Shown here piece by piece: positions 1 to 7,762 of a stretch of 33,608 nt of DNA; position 1 is the first letter of the stretch, and each line of letters begins with the position of its first letter. The notes under the pieces are model-generated. The model made no database searches. It saw only the letters and a list, made by a program, of their open reading frames with translations, and was not told the DNA's origin. This DNA is from Stygiobacter electus (GTDB taxonomy: Bacteria > Bacteroidota > Ignavibacteria > Ignavibacteriales > Melioribacteraceae). Location of the stretch: assembly GCA_029210465.1 (NCBI GenBank), contig JARGDL010000027.1, positions 1 through 33,608 of the forward strand, in the 5' to 3' direction. The position numbers and the translations under genes are program-made.

Positions 1-78
1 CGTAGCCAGGTCGGTTACTTCTTGTTTCTATTTAACAAAAAGTTAACCTTTTTTCCAAAACTAACCGGAAGAACTTCC

Positions 79-1614
79 TTATTTCATCAGAATTAATTTT
101 TTAGTTTCTACAAAGTTGGAAGTAATAATTTGGTAAAAATAAATTCCGCTTGCTAAATCTGACGCATTAAAAGTTACCGAATATTTCCCTGCAACTTTAT
201 AACCGTTAGCTAGCATTCTTACTTCCTTTCCAGTAATGTCGAACACTTTTAATGTAACACTTCCTGCTATTGGTAAAGTATAACTTATAGTTGTTGCTGG
301 ATTGAAAGGGTTTGGATAGTTTTGTTCCAAACTATAGTTATCTGGTAATATTTTTTGCTCTTTATCAACTGCTGTAATATTTTTTTCTCCCGTTAATATC
401 ACATAATTGCTTACTATGTTGGATGAGAATGTGACTGTCTTATTAGCCCTATCTATAATTGCGTCTGATAAATTTGTCCAATTATTTGTTCCGTTATCCC
501 AGTATTTAGCTTTGATACTATTTTTATCAATATCGTATGCATTTAATTGCATATCGTCATAATGAATCTGAAATTTGGAGAGTGAACCAAAATTCATTCG
601 CCCGCCCCAATTTCCATTTTGCCACATTCCATTTGTTCCGCCAGTATTAAAAATTCCAATTTCAAAACCGCAAAAAGCATTATTGCCTTTCGTGTTTGGA
701 ATGTTCTGGGGATTTAATTCAAGCATTCTAAAGAAAAGAGAATCAGAGAACATCATACCCATACCCATTCCAGTATTCCAACCGGGATTTATCATAATAA
801 AATCATCATCGTCAAATGGATTTTTTATCTTTACGCCAGATGCATTATTTCTATTTACCCACATTCCGCCAAAATAGTTACCGAAAGAATTTGTGTCTCT
901 CCATACTTTTCCATTAATCTCATAAACAAGAATCATTGGTATTCCATTACTTGTTATGATTTTTCCCCCCACAATCGATATGCTTTCTCCATTCTTCGGT
1001 CTTACAGCTCCACTCTTTGGCTGATACCAAATTGGACCAAAGTTTAGATAGTAATCCGTGTTTCCATCCTTATTCTCATCTAAGTAATATTGAGCCATAA
1101 AAAATGTTTCGTCAACAGCGGCAATGCCTTGTAGAGAAACTTTCTGAATTTGAAGATTATTCCCTCCCCATGCATACCCCATACATCCACCGGAATCATT
1201 AAACATTTGCCCAGGCATACCAACATTATTCCAGAAGGGATTAAATGGATCGCGCCATTTTAATCCGTTGATCTCATAGACAATTAAGATGCTATTTACG
1301 TTGATCGCATTTTTTACAACTGCGCCTTTGATAGTTACATTATCCCCATCCTTTGGCCTTTCTGCATTCGAATCAATCGGTTTATACCACTTTGGACCAA
1401 AACTCAATTGAAATTCTGCTTTGCCGTCGGTATTTGTATCTATATAATAGATACTCTCAACAGAATTAAGTGCTTGAACAAGCGTCATTCCAGTGACTGT
1501 CGTATCCCTATAATTGCTCTTAAACATTAATTCCATTCCACCTGGGTATGGTTGTGCTGTTATACTGATAGTGTCTAATATCAGCAATAAAGAAAGTAGT
1601 TTGATCAGTTTCAT
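79..1614 (-). CDS. Secreted protein with T9SS type A (Por) C-terminal sorting domain
   Basis: About 511 residues, starting at the ATG at 1614, which has a GAGG ribosome site a few bases upstream; a TTG 51 bases further upstream lacks one. Residues 1-21 form a signal peptide (KLIKLLSLLLIL core, cut after T-A-Q). Residues about 50-120 and 175-255 are two copies of one module: each has Y-Y-x-D, D-G, F-G-P-x-W-Y-x-P, R-P-K-x-G, an I-x-G strand, then V-Y-E-I-N-G and W-R-D. A middle region rich in Gly, Asn and Met follows, with no assignment. The last 80 or so residues form the sorting domain, with N-Y-P-N-P-F-N-P, F-D-I-T-G-K and a K-K-L-I-L-M-K end; this domain directs export by the type IX system and anchoring or release at the surface. 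The function of the repeated module is unknown to me; it could be an OB-like beta domain. Confidence 0.85.
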   Translation of the reverse strand: MKLIKLLSLLLILDTISITAQPYPGGMELMFKSNYRDTTVTGMTLVQALNSVESIYYIDTNTDGKAEFQLSFGPKWYKPIDSNAERPKDGDNVTIKGAVVKNAINVNSILIVYEINGLKWRDPFNPFWNNVGMPGQMFNDSGGCMGYAWGGNNLQIQKVSLQGIAAVDETFFMAQYYLDENKDGNTDYYLNFGPIWYQPKSGAVRPKNGESISIVGGKIITSNGIPMILVYEINGKVWRDTNSFGNYFGGMWVNRNNASGVKIKNPFDDDDFIMINPGWNTGMGMGMMFSDSLFFRMLELNPQNIPNTKGNNAFCGFEIGIFNTGGTNGMWQNGNWGGRMNFGSLSKFQIHYDDMQLNAYDIDKNSIKAKYWDNGTNNWTNLSDAIIDRANKTVTFSSNIVSNYVILTGEKNITAVDKEQKILPDNYSLEQNYPNPFNPATTISYTLPIAGSVTLKVFDITGKEVRMLANGYKVAGKYSVTFNASDLASGIYFYQIITSNFVETKKLILMK

Positions 1615-1731
1615 CTTAACCTCATTTATAGTTTTATTAAAAAATTGCTTGTCAAGTAAATACAATTATCATTCTTTTTGGGTGATTACCCCGGCATTAG
1701 TGATTATTATCAGAAATTATTTAGAACATTG

Positions 1732-1827
1732 TTAATCTCTTGTGTATAGTTCCTCGGTTACTTTTTCGATTGCTTTATCATAACCGAGTTTAACTATTTT
1801 CGAGAAACCATAATTTATTTGTTCCAT
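1732..1827 (-). pseudogene. Truncated DUF302 gene relic (N-terminal 27 residues)
   Basis: The only gene-like trace in the 349-base stretch between the T9SS gene and the SHOCT gene. Reading from the ATG at 1827 gives 31 codons beginning MEQINYGFSK and passing through G-Y-D-K-A-I-E-K-V-T-E-E-L before a stop. The intact DUF302 protein at 7884-8279 begins MKQTNYGFSK and continues with G-Y-D-E-A-I-A-K-V-T-K-E-L, so homology covers about 27 residues and then ends abruptly. An AGGAGA ribosome site is still present upstream (1836-1841). A TTGACA (1864-1869) and TAACAT (1842-1847) pair with 16 bases between them also lies upstream, but a transcript from it would begin within or after the ribosome site, so I do not call it a promoter. 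The remaining 100 residues of the family are missing. The rest of this intergenic region shows nothing I can assign. Confidence 0.7.
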
Positions 1828-1963
1828 TTTTTATTTCTCCTATGTTATTCTAATAATTTAGATTGTCAATAAGATGCCGCCTCGTAACCTTCGATTCAAC
1901 TTTTCTATAAAATCATTCAAAAATAATTTGAGTATCATATTTTGTATAAACAGATCCCATGTT

Positions 1964-2218
1964 TTAAGAATCCAAATCCTTTTTCCGTCTATTGAACTCA
2001 TCGCTGTCTATCTCACCTTTTGCATACCTTCGTTTGAGGATATCTAAAGCAGTTTCTTCTTTTCTGCTTACTTCCACAGAACGATTCGAAAGGTTAGAGA
2101 TCAATCGGAATATGGCGTATATAATTACCGCCCAAAAAACAAGTCCGAATATCATACCGAACGGTCCTCCGAAAAAATATCCCGGTCCCCACCACCATGA
2201 ACAACCTGAATTCCACAT
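1964..2218 (-). CDS. Small membrane protein with C-terminal SHOCT domain
   Basis: 84 residues from the ATG at 2218, chosen because AGGAG sits 8 bases upstream; the longer frame from 2269 has no such site. The N-terminus is rich in Trp, Gly and Cys (CSWWWGPGYFFGGPFG), followed by one membrane segment at about residues 20-42. The C-terminal 30 residues (L-D-I-L-K-R-R-Y-A-K-G-E-I-D-S-D-E-F) match the SHOCT motif, a short helical oligomerisation module often found at protein ends. It follows the 2272-2832 gene closely and is the last gene of the sigma-factor cluster. Proteins of this build are common next to metal-resistance genes in this group of bacteria, but no biochemical role is known to me. 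Confidence 0.8.
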   Translation of the reverse strand: MWNSGCSWWWGPGYFFGGPFGMIFGLVFWAVIIYAIFRLISNLSNRSVEVSRKEETALDILKRRYAKGEIDSDEFNRRKKDLDS

Positions 2219-2271
2219 TGTAATTTCTCCTTCAATATTGTTTGTTATATGATATACCAATCCAGCCAATG

Positions 2272-2832
2272 TTAAAAAGAATATCTGAATGCAAGTGCGA
2301 GCGACTTACTCTGCTCATCATATTTAAGAGCATAATATGTATTGTGCCGCTCGGCTGAATAACCTGCATCAAATGCGCTGATGACTTTGACTAAAACATA
2401 ACCAGCCAGCAAGTAATAAAAGCGATCCCGCTCTGCTTTTGTCCAATTAGCGTTGCTGTAGGAAGTGTTATAGTAACCATCATAGCGGTTGTGCCCCCAC
2501 CAGCCGGAATTGTCCATCACTAAAATCATTCCTGGAATAAATAGTGCTAATTCTGCCGCAGTGTATAAAGTTCCTCTTCCCCAATCGCCGGAATAAAAAT
2601 TTCCCACAGCAATTGGCAGCGGCTGCAAAGAGAGCAAAGCCGCCGTTGCCGGATTTATATAAGAGTGCGAACCATATCTTTCGTGACTTCCCATTCCCCA
2701 AGAACATTGTGCTTGAACATTAGATGAGAATACAAAAAGCAATCCCATAAAAATCAAAAGGTGGCTTGTTGAAGTAGTTAATTTTTTCCCCGCATAAAGG
2801 TTCGCCTGTAGCGAATTCGTTTCACTAAACAT
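2272..2832 (-). CDS. Envelope protein of unknown function, probably outer-membrane associated
   Basis: 186 residues with AGGAG 8 bases before the ATG. A long charged start is followed by a signal-peptide-like core (HLLIFMGLLFVF) ending S-S-N-V-Q-A-Q, so cleavage near residue 42 is likely. The mature part begins with a Cys/Trp/Gly/His-rich stretch, then two hydrophobic stretches (around residues 88-104 and 140-155) separated by a Trp/Tyr/Asn-rich loop. It ends in an alternating strand finishing with aromatic F (A-F-R-Y-S-F), as outer-membrane proteins often do. The pattern P-L-P-x-A-V-G-N-F-Y-S-G-D-W-G-R-G is reminiscent of small envelope proteins of the DUF5683 kind, but I do not recognise the family with confidence. 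It lies inside the sigma-factor metal cluster. Confidence 0.65.
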   Translation of the reverse strand: MFSETNSLQANLYAGKKLTTSTSHLLIFMGLLFVFSSNVQAQCSWGMGSHERYGSHSYINPATAALLSLQPLPIAVGNFYSGDWGRGTLYTAAELALFIPGMILVMDNSGWWGHNRYDGYYNTSYSNANWTKAERDRFYYLLAGYVLVKVISAFDAGYSAERHNTYYALKYDEQSKSLALAFRYSF

Positions 2833-2847
2833 TTTATTTTCTCCTTA

Positions 2848-3369
2848 TCAATAAAAACTGAGAATTGGACTTATGACTAAAATTGCAATGGCTAAGACTA
2901 AACACACCGTGCAAAATTTTCTTCTTCTGGTTCGAAGAGCAAAGAATTTATCCAGAATATCAGTTGGCGGCTGCTCATTTGGTTTGAACGTTTTGAATAT
3001 TACTTGTATCTGCTTATCAATTACAAACATTCCATAATTAACAATCCCGAATCCTATGAAAACCAAAAAGGTTTTTATAGAGAGCGCCCAATATACTAAT
3101 GATGTTCGCTGCTGCCATTCACCGTGAAAGCCATAGTGAATCAACGGGAAGGCAAAGCCGGTAACAATTAAACCGATGATAAACCAGAAACAAAGTCGGG
3201 GCTGCTGGCTTAGAATTTCTTCCATCATACTATCCATTTCGTAATATAGCTTCTTCCCAAATTTCGCTCTCTTGTAAACCATCCTAAGTTGATAAAATGG
3301 TGCCGCTGCACAAGCTACGAAAAGCAAATTGTGAACGGCTAAGTTGAGTGTGTAAAGAAAAGATTCCAT
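2848..3369 (-). CDS. Four-helix integral membrane protein, function unknown
   Basis: 173 residues, AGGAG 9 bases before the ATG. Hydrophobic segments lie at about residues 8-25, 59-80, 92-115 and 153-172, so four transmembrane helices are likely, with a charged loop between helices 1 and 2 (Y-K-R-A-K-F-G-K-K) and another before helix 4 (R-T-R-R-R-K-F). Histidines (H13, H78, H82) near membrane edges and the four-helix plan recall CopD-like or cytochrome b561-like membrane proteins, but the spacing does not convince me. It sits 15 bases before the envelope protein gene at 2272-2832 and belongs to the same transcription unit. Confidence 0.7.
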   Translation of the reverse strand: MESFLYTLNLAVHNLLFVACAAAPFYQLRMVYKRAKFGKKLYYEMDSMMEEILSQQPRLCFWFIIGLIVTGFAFPLIHYGFHGEWQQRTSLVYWALSIKTFLVFIGFGIVNYGMFVIDKQIQVIFKTFKPNEQPPTDILDKFFALRTRRRKFCTVCLVLAIAILVISPILSFY

Positions 3370-3395
3370 TAATCAGTCTCCTTTTTTCTAAGTTC

Positions 3396-3611
3396 TTAAA
3401 TTCGCTTCTCAACTTCTGACGTGTTTTCCTTCAGAATTTGTTTATACTCTTCCAGAGCTTCTATGGCGTCTTCTTTGCTGAGCCACAACTCTGGATCACA
3501 GTAACGGCATCCACAGCCCCAACTGACTGGCGTAACCAAATTTCTTGGGGTCTGAATAAATTCCCTTGAAAAAAATCTCTTTCTCATAAGACGAGCTCCT
3601 GCTTTTACCAT
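3396..3611 (-). CDS. Small Cys-rich, probably metal-binding protein
   Basis: 71 residues. A strong AGGAGG lies 11 bases before the ATG, inside the last codons of the upstream DUF3347 gene, whose stop is only 4 bases away, so the two are translationally coupled. The centre carries W-G-C-G-C-R-Y-C-D-P-E, a C-x-C-x-x-C cluster suited to binding a soft or zinc-like metal. The last 30 residues form a charged amphipathic helix (L-S-K-E-D-A-I-E-A-L-E-E-Y-K-Q-I-L), likely a coiled coil. There is no signal peptide. Small proteins with a Cys cluster followed by L-S-K-E-E-x-I-E-x-L-E-x-Y occur in many bacteria and archaea without a known role. Placement suggests a metal-linked job. Confidence 0.7.
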   Translation of the reverse strand: MVKAGARLMRKRFFSREFIQTPRNLVTPVSWGCGCRYCDPELWLSKEDAIEALEEYKQILKENTSEVEKRI

Positions 3612-3615
3612 AAAT

Positions 3616-4122
3616 TTAATTTCCTCCTATCTCCTTGATAATCTTTCCGCATGGAGAATCGCAGTAGGGATCTTGTTGCGGCTTCCTGTTCTCTTGAATC
3701 CACAGATTCATATCCCCCTCGCAAGCGTAAATAAAATACTTTTTGCCGGAACCAAATGTATTTAAATACCCGATTAGAGGCTTGCTCAAAACATCGAACT
3801 CAGTGCGTAGTGCCTCTATATCTTTATTGCCAACAAGCTTTTGCGCATAGCTATTTATTCGCTTCACCAGTATGTTGAATTGTTTTTTCTTTTCTTTTGG
3901 TAAACCATTCTTTAGTTTCATAATTTCTTCTGTAGCTGTAACGATTGCATTTGCATGCTGCGTGACTTCTTCCGTTGATCCTTTTGAAAGACTTTGCCCG
4001 ATATCCTGATAGTGCTTTATGATTTGTTCCATCAAGATTTTATGATCCTGGGCAAAGAGAGGATTGACTTCGAGAAGAAAAAGAAAAGTTAGTAAAGTAA
4101 TGGAGCTTATAAATGTTTTCAT
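3616..4122 (-). CDS. Periplasmic DUF3347-domain protein
   Basis: 168 residues from the ATG at 4122, which has GAGGAAA upstream; an in-frame ATG at 4137 does not. A signal peptide covers residues 1-24 (cut after L-F-A-Q). The body is helical and charged. Near the C-terminus is Y-F-I-Y-A-C-E-G-D-M-N-L-W-I-Q, then N-R-K-P-Q-Q-D-P-Y-C-D-S-P-C-G-K, which matches the signature of DUF3347 (Y-C-P-M... W-L-Q ... N-P-Y-F-G... M-L-x-C-G). That domain is often found beside, or fused to, CusB-type adaptor proteins and is thought to bind copper or other metals by its Cys/Met residues. Here three Cys and one Met are kept. It lies between the ZraP-like gene and the small Cys-rich gene in the sigma-factor cluster. 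Confidence 0.75.
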   Translation of the reverse strand: MKTFISSITLLTFLFLLEVNPLFAQDHKILMEQIIKHYQDIGQSLSKGSTEEVTQHANAIVTATEEIMKLKNGLPKEKKKQFNILVKRINSYAQKLVGNKDIEALRTEFDVLSKPLIGYLNTFGSGKKYFIYACEGDMNLWIQENRKPQQDPYCDSPCGKIIKEIGGN

Positions 4123-4207
4123 GAAAAATTTCCTCATAATTATGTTTGAGATAAAAAAGTTTAGAGGACAGAGGCAGTCTCCTCCGCCCTCTCATTAATT
4201 TTATATA

Positions 4208-4738
4208 TTACCAACCTCGCCAGTCAGACATCATCGGGCACTCATCGCGCATGCCCATGCCATCCATCATATTGCCCATCATCATGCCGTCATTCATATC
4301 CCACCTGCCGTAATTATCGCCGAAGTATGCTCTCTGCTCTTTGGTGAGAACCTTGTTGATTTCAGCTCTAGCTTCCAAGCGTAGATCTTCAATCTTATCG
4401 CTTAGATTGTTAATATCTTTCCTGTACGATTTGATCTTTCCTACTTCAGCATCAGAACGCGAAGCGTAACCTCTTGCTTCCATTCTTAGTGAACTAAGTT
4501 CTCTTTGCAAGGGGATGATTTCGTCATCATATTGGGAACGTATCTCTCTGGTTTTGGTTATTTGTTCAGGTGACAACTGGTACTTAGCTGGAACGTTGGA
4601 ATTAGACCACCATGCATCAGAGCCGTTCATGCAGCGCCCCATACCTTGTGCTGAGGCAGAACTTGAGAATAACGAAAGCAGCATGATTGTTCCAAGTAAC
4701 GGAACAATTAGAGCAAGTTTCTTGTGTTTGGTAAACAT
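4208..4738 (-). CDS. Spy/CpxP/ZraP-like periplasmic metal-binding protein
   Basis: 176 residues from the ATG at 4738, preceded by AGGAG with 8-base spacing (an upstream in-frame ATG lacks a site). A signal peptide ends A-S-A-Q near residue 30. The mature part has N-V-P-A-K-Y-Q-L-S-P-E-Q-I-T-K followed by about 90 residues of charged helix with heptad character, the layout of the Spy/CpxP/ZraP/CnrX family (helical hairpins that bind metals and act as chaperones or sensors). The tail is very rich in Met and Asp (M-M-M-G-N-M-M-D-G-M-G-M), plus one Cys, suggesting copper, silver or zinc binding. It is 97 bases downstream of the anti-sigma gene. A paralogue is at 9013-9603. Whether it senses metal for the sigma system is inference. 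Confidence 0.85.
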   Translation of the reverse strand: MFTKHKKLALIVPLLGTIMLLSLFSSSASAQGMGRCMNGSDAWWSNSNVPAKYQLSPEQITKTREIRSQYDDEIIPLQRELSSLRMEARGYASRSDAEVGKIKSYRKDINNLSDKIEDLRLEARAEINKVLTKEQRAYFGDNYGRWDMNDGMMMGNMMDGMGMRDECPMMSDWRGW

Positions 4739-4835
4739 GATTTTTCTCCTACTATAGTTATTAAATTTTTTTAAGTACAACACTAAAGACGCACAACAGA
4801 CTAGAGTGTTATGCAGTTATTGTTCCCAAAAAAAA

Positions 4836-5726
4836 TTATCTCATCCAATCGCATTCCGGTCCCCACTGCCGTCTATCTGACTTTTGTTTAGAGCGGGGCG
4901 TTCTCTGCGGTGAATCCATTGAACCTGGTTCTGATGAATCGGGAGAAATCTCATTTTCCTCATTCATCATTCTTCTCATCCAGCGGCTACGTGAATCACA
5001 CATATTAATCGCCTCATCAACAATTTTGCGGTTTGATGAGACAACTTGTGGACGAATTTTCTCCAACACATCTTTTTGATAAGCATTAACGTGACGTAGT
5101 TTGGTTACAAAGACAGATGCTGTATCAGTGGGTATTTTGGTTTCCTCTAAAGCTAATTTCGCTTCATCAAGCATTTCCTTTAATAATGTTGTATCAAGTT
5201 TACCGGACTGCTGGAAGACAGCGATCATTTCTTGCAGGCGCTTGTCCGAGAAGGTTAGCCGAAGTTCTGCTTTCTTCTCAGAATTAAATGTGAGCATGAA
5301 TTTTATTTTCTCCGTTGCTAACTTCAGAGGATATAGGAAATCGCCGGGAACACTGTTTGCAGAAATCGTTGCGGCGCTAAAAAGAACAACAAGAAATAAA
5401 AAAGCGGCGTTGAATGCCCAAGCTATTTTGGGACGCCGAATAATATTAAAGACTGATGACTTTTTTCGCATCTTCACAACAGCAGTTGGCTTTTCAAAAG
5501 TCATTGAATACTGCGCAATGTGATGCCCTAAATTTATCAAAGTTCCCGATATTGCTTCCGGTGTTGGTTCGGGTTGCGGTAAAGTCTCGATTTTTTGAAC
5601 AAGGCGCAGCAATGGCTGTAATTGACCAGCGTATTGTGGATGTTCTGCAATAGATTCATCAACACTTTTCCTATTCCGCATTTCGTTAATGCAATTATCT
5701 AAAAGTAATTCAATGTCTCGTTCCAT
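4836..5726 (-). CDS. Membrane anti-sigma factor-like protein with DUF5667 domain
   Basis: 296 residues. Its ATG follows the stop codon of the sigma-factor gene with no base between, so the pair is translationally coupled. Residues 1-75 are soluble and helical (cytoplasmic; Q-P-L-L-R-L-V-Q-K-I), a plausible sigma-binding part. One membrane helix spans about residues 101-122. It is followed at once by S-V-P-G-D-F-L-Y-P-L-K-L-A-T-E-K-I and L-R-L-T-F-S-D-K-R-L-Q-E-M, which is the hallmark of DUF5667, an extracytoplasmic domain seen in many anti-sigma-like proteins. The tail is charged and probably disordered (S-P-Q-R-T-P-R-S-K-Q-K). No HxxxCxxC zinc motif is present. The position next to an ECF sigma gene makes an anti-sigma role likely; it is not shown by sequence alone. 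Confidence 0.8.
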   Translation of the reverse strand: MERDIELLLDNCINEMRNRKSVDESIAEHPQYAGQLQPLLRLVQKIETLPQPEPTPEAISGTLINLGHHIAQYSMTFEKPTAVVKMRKKSSVFNIIRRPKIAWAFNAAFLFLVVLFSAATISANSVPGDFLYPLKLATEKIKFMLTFNSEKKAELRLTFSDKRLQEMIAVFQQSGKLDTTLLKEMLDEAKLALEETKIPTDTASVFVTKLRHVNAYQKDVLEKIRPQVVSSNRKIVDEAINMCDSRSRWMRRMMNEENEISPDSSEPGSMDSPQRTPRSKQKSDRRQWGPECDWMR

Positions 5727-6311
5727 TTAAATCTTTCTATCCTTTTCAATAAACTTTTCCATGTCAGACATATTCCGCAATGCAGTTAAAGCTCTAAACT
5801 GGATTGCCCGAACTGCTCCTGTGGACTTCCCAACCAAGTGTGCTATCTCATCTGTATCGTAACCTTCAATAAATTTCAATACAATAACCTCTTGTTGTTC
5901 CTCGGTCAACCTTCTCAACGCTTGCCGCAGATTTTGCTGCTCTATCAGTTCACTTTGTTTGCTGCCCGCATCAACCATTTCTTCAATTGATTCTCCTACC
6001 GACTCAACGTTTGATCGTACTACACGCCTACGATAGTGATCTGTAATCATGTTAGATGCGATGCGGAAAATCCACGCATAAAATGATCCTTTCTGCTCAT
6101 GGATTGATTTAATTACTCTGAGGCACACCTCGCTTGTTAAATCTTCTGCATCTTCAACCGTATTTACACGATAATAAATAAACCGGTAGATTTTCGAATA
6201 AAAATGTACACATAGCTTTCCCAGCGCTCTAGAATCATTGAACTTCGCTCTATTCAAGAGTTGTAAAAGTTCTTCATCATCTAAATCTTTATTACCGGAT
6301 TTTAAATTCAT
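5727..6311 (-). CDS. ECF-type RNA polymerase sigma factor
   Basis: 194 residues, the usual size for group 4 sigma factors. Region 2 spans about residues 25-95, with the core-binding D-A-E-D-L-T-S-E-V motif and the DNA-melting segment F-Y-A-W-I-F-R-I-A-S-N-M-I-T-D-H-Y-R-R. Region 4 spans about 130-182 with L-T-E-E-Q-Q-E-V-I-V-L-K-F-I-E-G-Y and the helix-turn-helix T-D-E-I-A-H-L-V-G-K-S-T-G-A-V-R-A. It would direct transcription of an envelope or metal-stress regulon. It is the first gene of a unit that continues with its anti-sigma partner and, after a 97-base gap, the ZraP-like gene. The ribosome site is weak (AAGAG). Confidence 0.92.
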   Translation of the reverse strand: MNLKSGNKDLDDEELLQLLNRAKFNDSRALGKLCVHFYSKIYRFIYYRVNTVEDAEDLTSEVCLRVIKSIHEQKGSFYAWIFRIASNMITDHYRRRVVRSNVESVGESIEEMVDAGSKQSELIEQQNLRQALRRLTEEQQEVIVLKFIEGYDTDEIAHLVGKSTGAVRAIQFRALTALRNMSDMEKFIEKDRKI

Positions 6312-6349
6312 TTTCTAACTCTTACAGACGTATGAGAATGAAAAGTGTT

Positions 6350-6377
6350 ATGTTAGCCGCGCCAAAAGCGCAGTCAA
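6350..6377 (-). promoter_or_regulatory. Candidate promoter with internal dyad, upstream of the sigma gene
   Basis: On the minus strand TTGACT (6372-6377) and TAACAT (6350-6355) are separated by 16 bases. The spacer holds a short dyad, GCGC-CAAAA-GCGC (6359-6371). The 9-base string CATAACACT that overlaps the -10 also occurs in the gap upstream of the ZraP-like gene (about 4807-4815). The matches are modest and I have no transcript data, so this is a guess. Confidence 0.25.
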
Positions 6378-6517
6378 TATTTTTTAATCGGTATTTTTTC
6401 ACGTCGTTCTCAAGCTTTCTAAATTTCTTTGCACTCTTAAAAAGTCAACATCATTATTTTTTAATTCGTTGTATTGCCTGCAAAAAAGCATTCTACATCG
6501 CTGTATTCAATCAACAT

Positions 6518-7762
6518 TCAAAGTAACAAAAGCACACTTATTATTCCTGTGCCTAATATTAAAATGAAGAATGCCCAGTAAATTAGTTTATTATATCCCT
6601 TCAAGTAATAGCGTCCCATCAATCTCTTGTTCGAAGCTATTAGCCCCAGCATAATTGCAGGACCTACAAGCACGGCAATTTGCAGCACCATCAAGTTTAG
6701 CGCTAAATTGACCAGATTCAACGTTAACATAGTAACTATCAAAGCTGGAATTGATTCGATAAGATAGACCTTGAACCAGTTTTTTCTACCCCACCCTAAT
6801 GCTTCAACAACGCCCCAGCTGCTTCCAAGTGAAATTACAATAAGTGCAATGAATGAGGCAGCTATCAATCCTATGCCGAAAAAGTAGGGCGCAAATGTAC
6901 CGGCAACCGAAAACAGCCCGTGCGATAAAATTCCCGGAGATGCAAAATCTAAAGAGTCCTTGCTCACTCCAATTGTAGCAATTACAATCGCTATCATAAT
7001 TAGCTCTGAAACAATTGCCCCAATAGCTGTCTCAAGTCTAACCGCCCACAGGCTCTTGGCTGTTATCCCTTTCTCGGCAGTTGCTGAGGCTTGATAAAAA
7101 AGCATGAACGGCATAATAACCGCGCCCACGTTTGCAGCAAGCAAAAAGATAAAGTCGGGCGATGCTGAAAAGTAAAATGGCGTTACTTGAATCCCTTTCC
7201 GCGCTGTTAAGTAAGCGGAAACAGCCCATGAGATAGCAAACAAAATTGAGATTACCAGTAAAGGTTTCTCAGCTTCGGCATATTTTCGTTTGTAAACCAG
7301 GAGGACATGCGCAATAAAAATAAAAGGTACAGATATCTTCGGAGAGACTCCCAAAATTTGGAAACCTATTGCAGCGCCGGTGTATTCTACAATATAACTA
7401 ATTATGTCCACAAGCGCCATTGGTATAGCAGCAAAGACTGCCATCCGTTTGCTGAAGTTTTCTCTAATAAGCTCGCCTAATCCTTTGTTTGTTACGGCGC
7501 CAACTCTGCCTGCTACTTCTTGTATAACAAACAGTGGAATAGCTAACAATAGCAAAAACCAAATGAGTTTTGTACCGTAAACTGCGCCGGTCTCGGCAGC
7601 TGTTATAACGCTTGCGGCATCCACATCGGCAATCATAACAAGCCATGCTGGGCCCCAAACTCTGAGCATATCCCAGATCTTAGGCATATTTTTGATATTC
7701 CTTGCACTTGGTATGTTTGATTTACGAAGCTCTATTTTTTCTACTGTTCTTTCATCTCTCAT
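6518..7762 (-). CDS. Nramp (SLC11)-family transporter with altered metal-site motifs
   Basis: 414 residues with about 11 hydrophobic helices, the usual size. The Nramp frame is visible: helix 1 W-G-P-A-W-L-V-M-I-A-D, then A-A-E-T-G-A-x-Y-G, helix 3 Q-E-V-A-G-R-V-G, and helix 6 G-A-V-I-M-P-F-M-L-F-Y-Q near residues 213-224. Canonical Nramp proteins carry D-P-G-N in helix 1 and M-P-H in helix 6; here the first reads D-V-D-A (residues 46-49) and the second M-P-F. So the metal-binding residues differ from Mn/Fe transporters, and Mn2+ uptake cannot be assumed; members without D-P-G-N include the Mg2+-transporting NRMT branch. It stands alone between the sigma gene and the DUF302 gene. No good ribosome site precedes the ATG. 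Confidence 0.85.
   Translation of the reverse strand: MRDERTVEKIELRKSNIPSARNIKNMPKIWDMLRVWGPAWLVMIADVDAASVITAAETGAVYGTKLIWFLLLLAIPLFVIQEVAGRVGAVTNKGLGELIRENFSKRMAVFAAIPMALVDIISYIVEYTGAAIGFQILGVSPKISVPFIFIAHVLLVYKRKYAEAEKPLLVISILFAISWAVSAYLTARKGIQVTPFYFSASPDFIFLLAANVGAVIMPFMLFYQASATAEKGITAKSLWAVRLETAIGAIVSELIMIAIVIATIGVSKDSLDFASPGILSHGLFSVAGTFAPYFFGIGLIAASFIALIVISLGSSWGVVEALGWGRKNWFKVYLIESIPALIVTMLTLNLVNLALNLMVLQIAVLVGPAIMLGLIASNKRLMGRYYLKGYNKLIYWAFFILILGTGIISVLLLL

Noticed and set aside
1..78. A terminator after the T9SS gene (TTAAC-TTTTT-GTTAA, and GGAAG/CTTCC near the stop)
   Set aside because: Stems are only five bases, one has a two-base loop, and neither is followed by a T-run on the minus strand.
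1615..1665. TTG start of the T9SS gene, and a TTGACA/TATAAA promoter just upstream
   Set aside because: The TTG has no ribosome site and would bury the signal peptide. The spacer of the promoter pair is 19 bases and transcription would start almost at the ATG, after the ribosome site.
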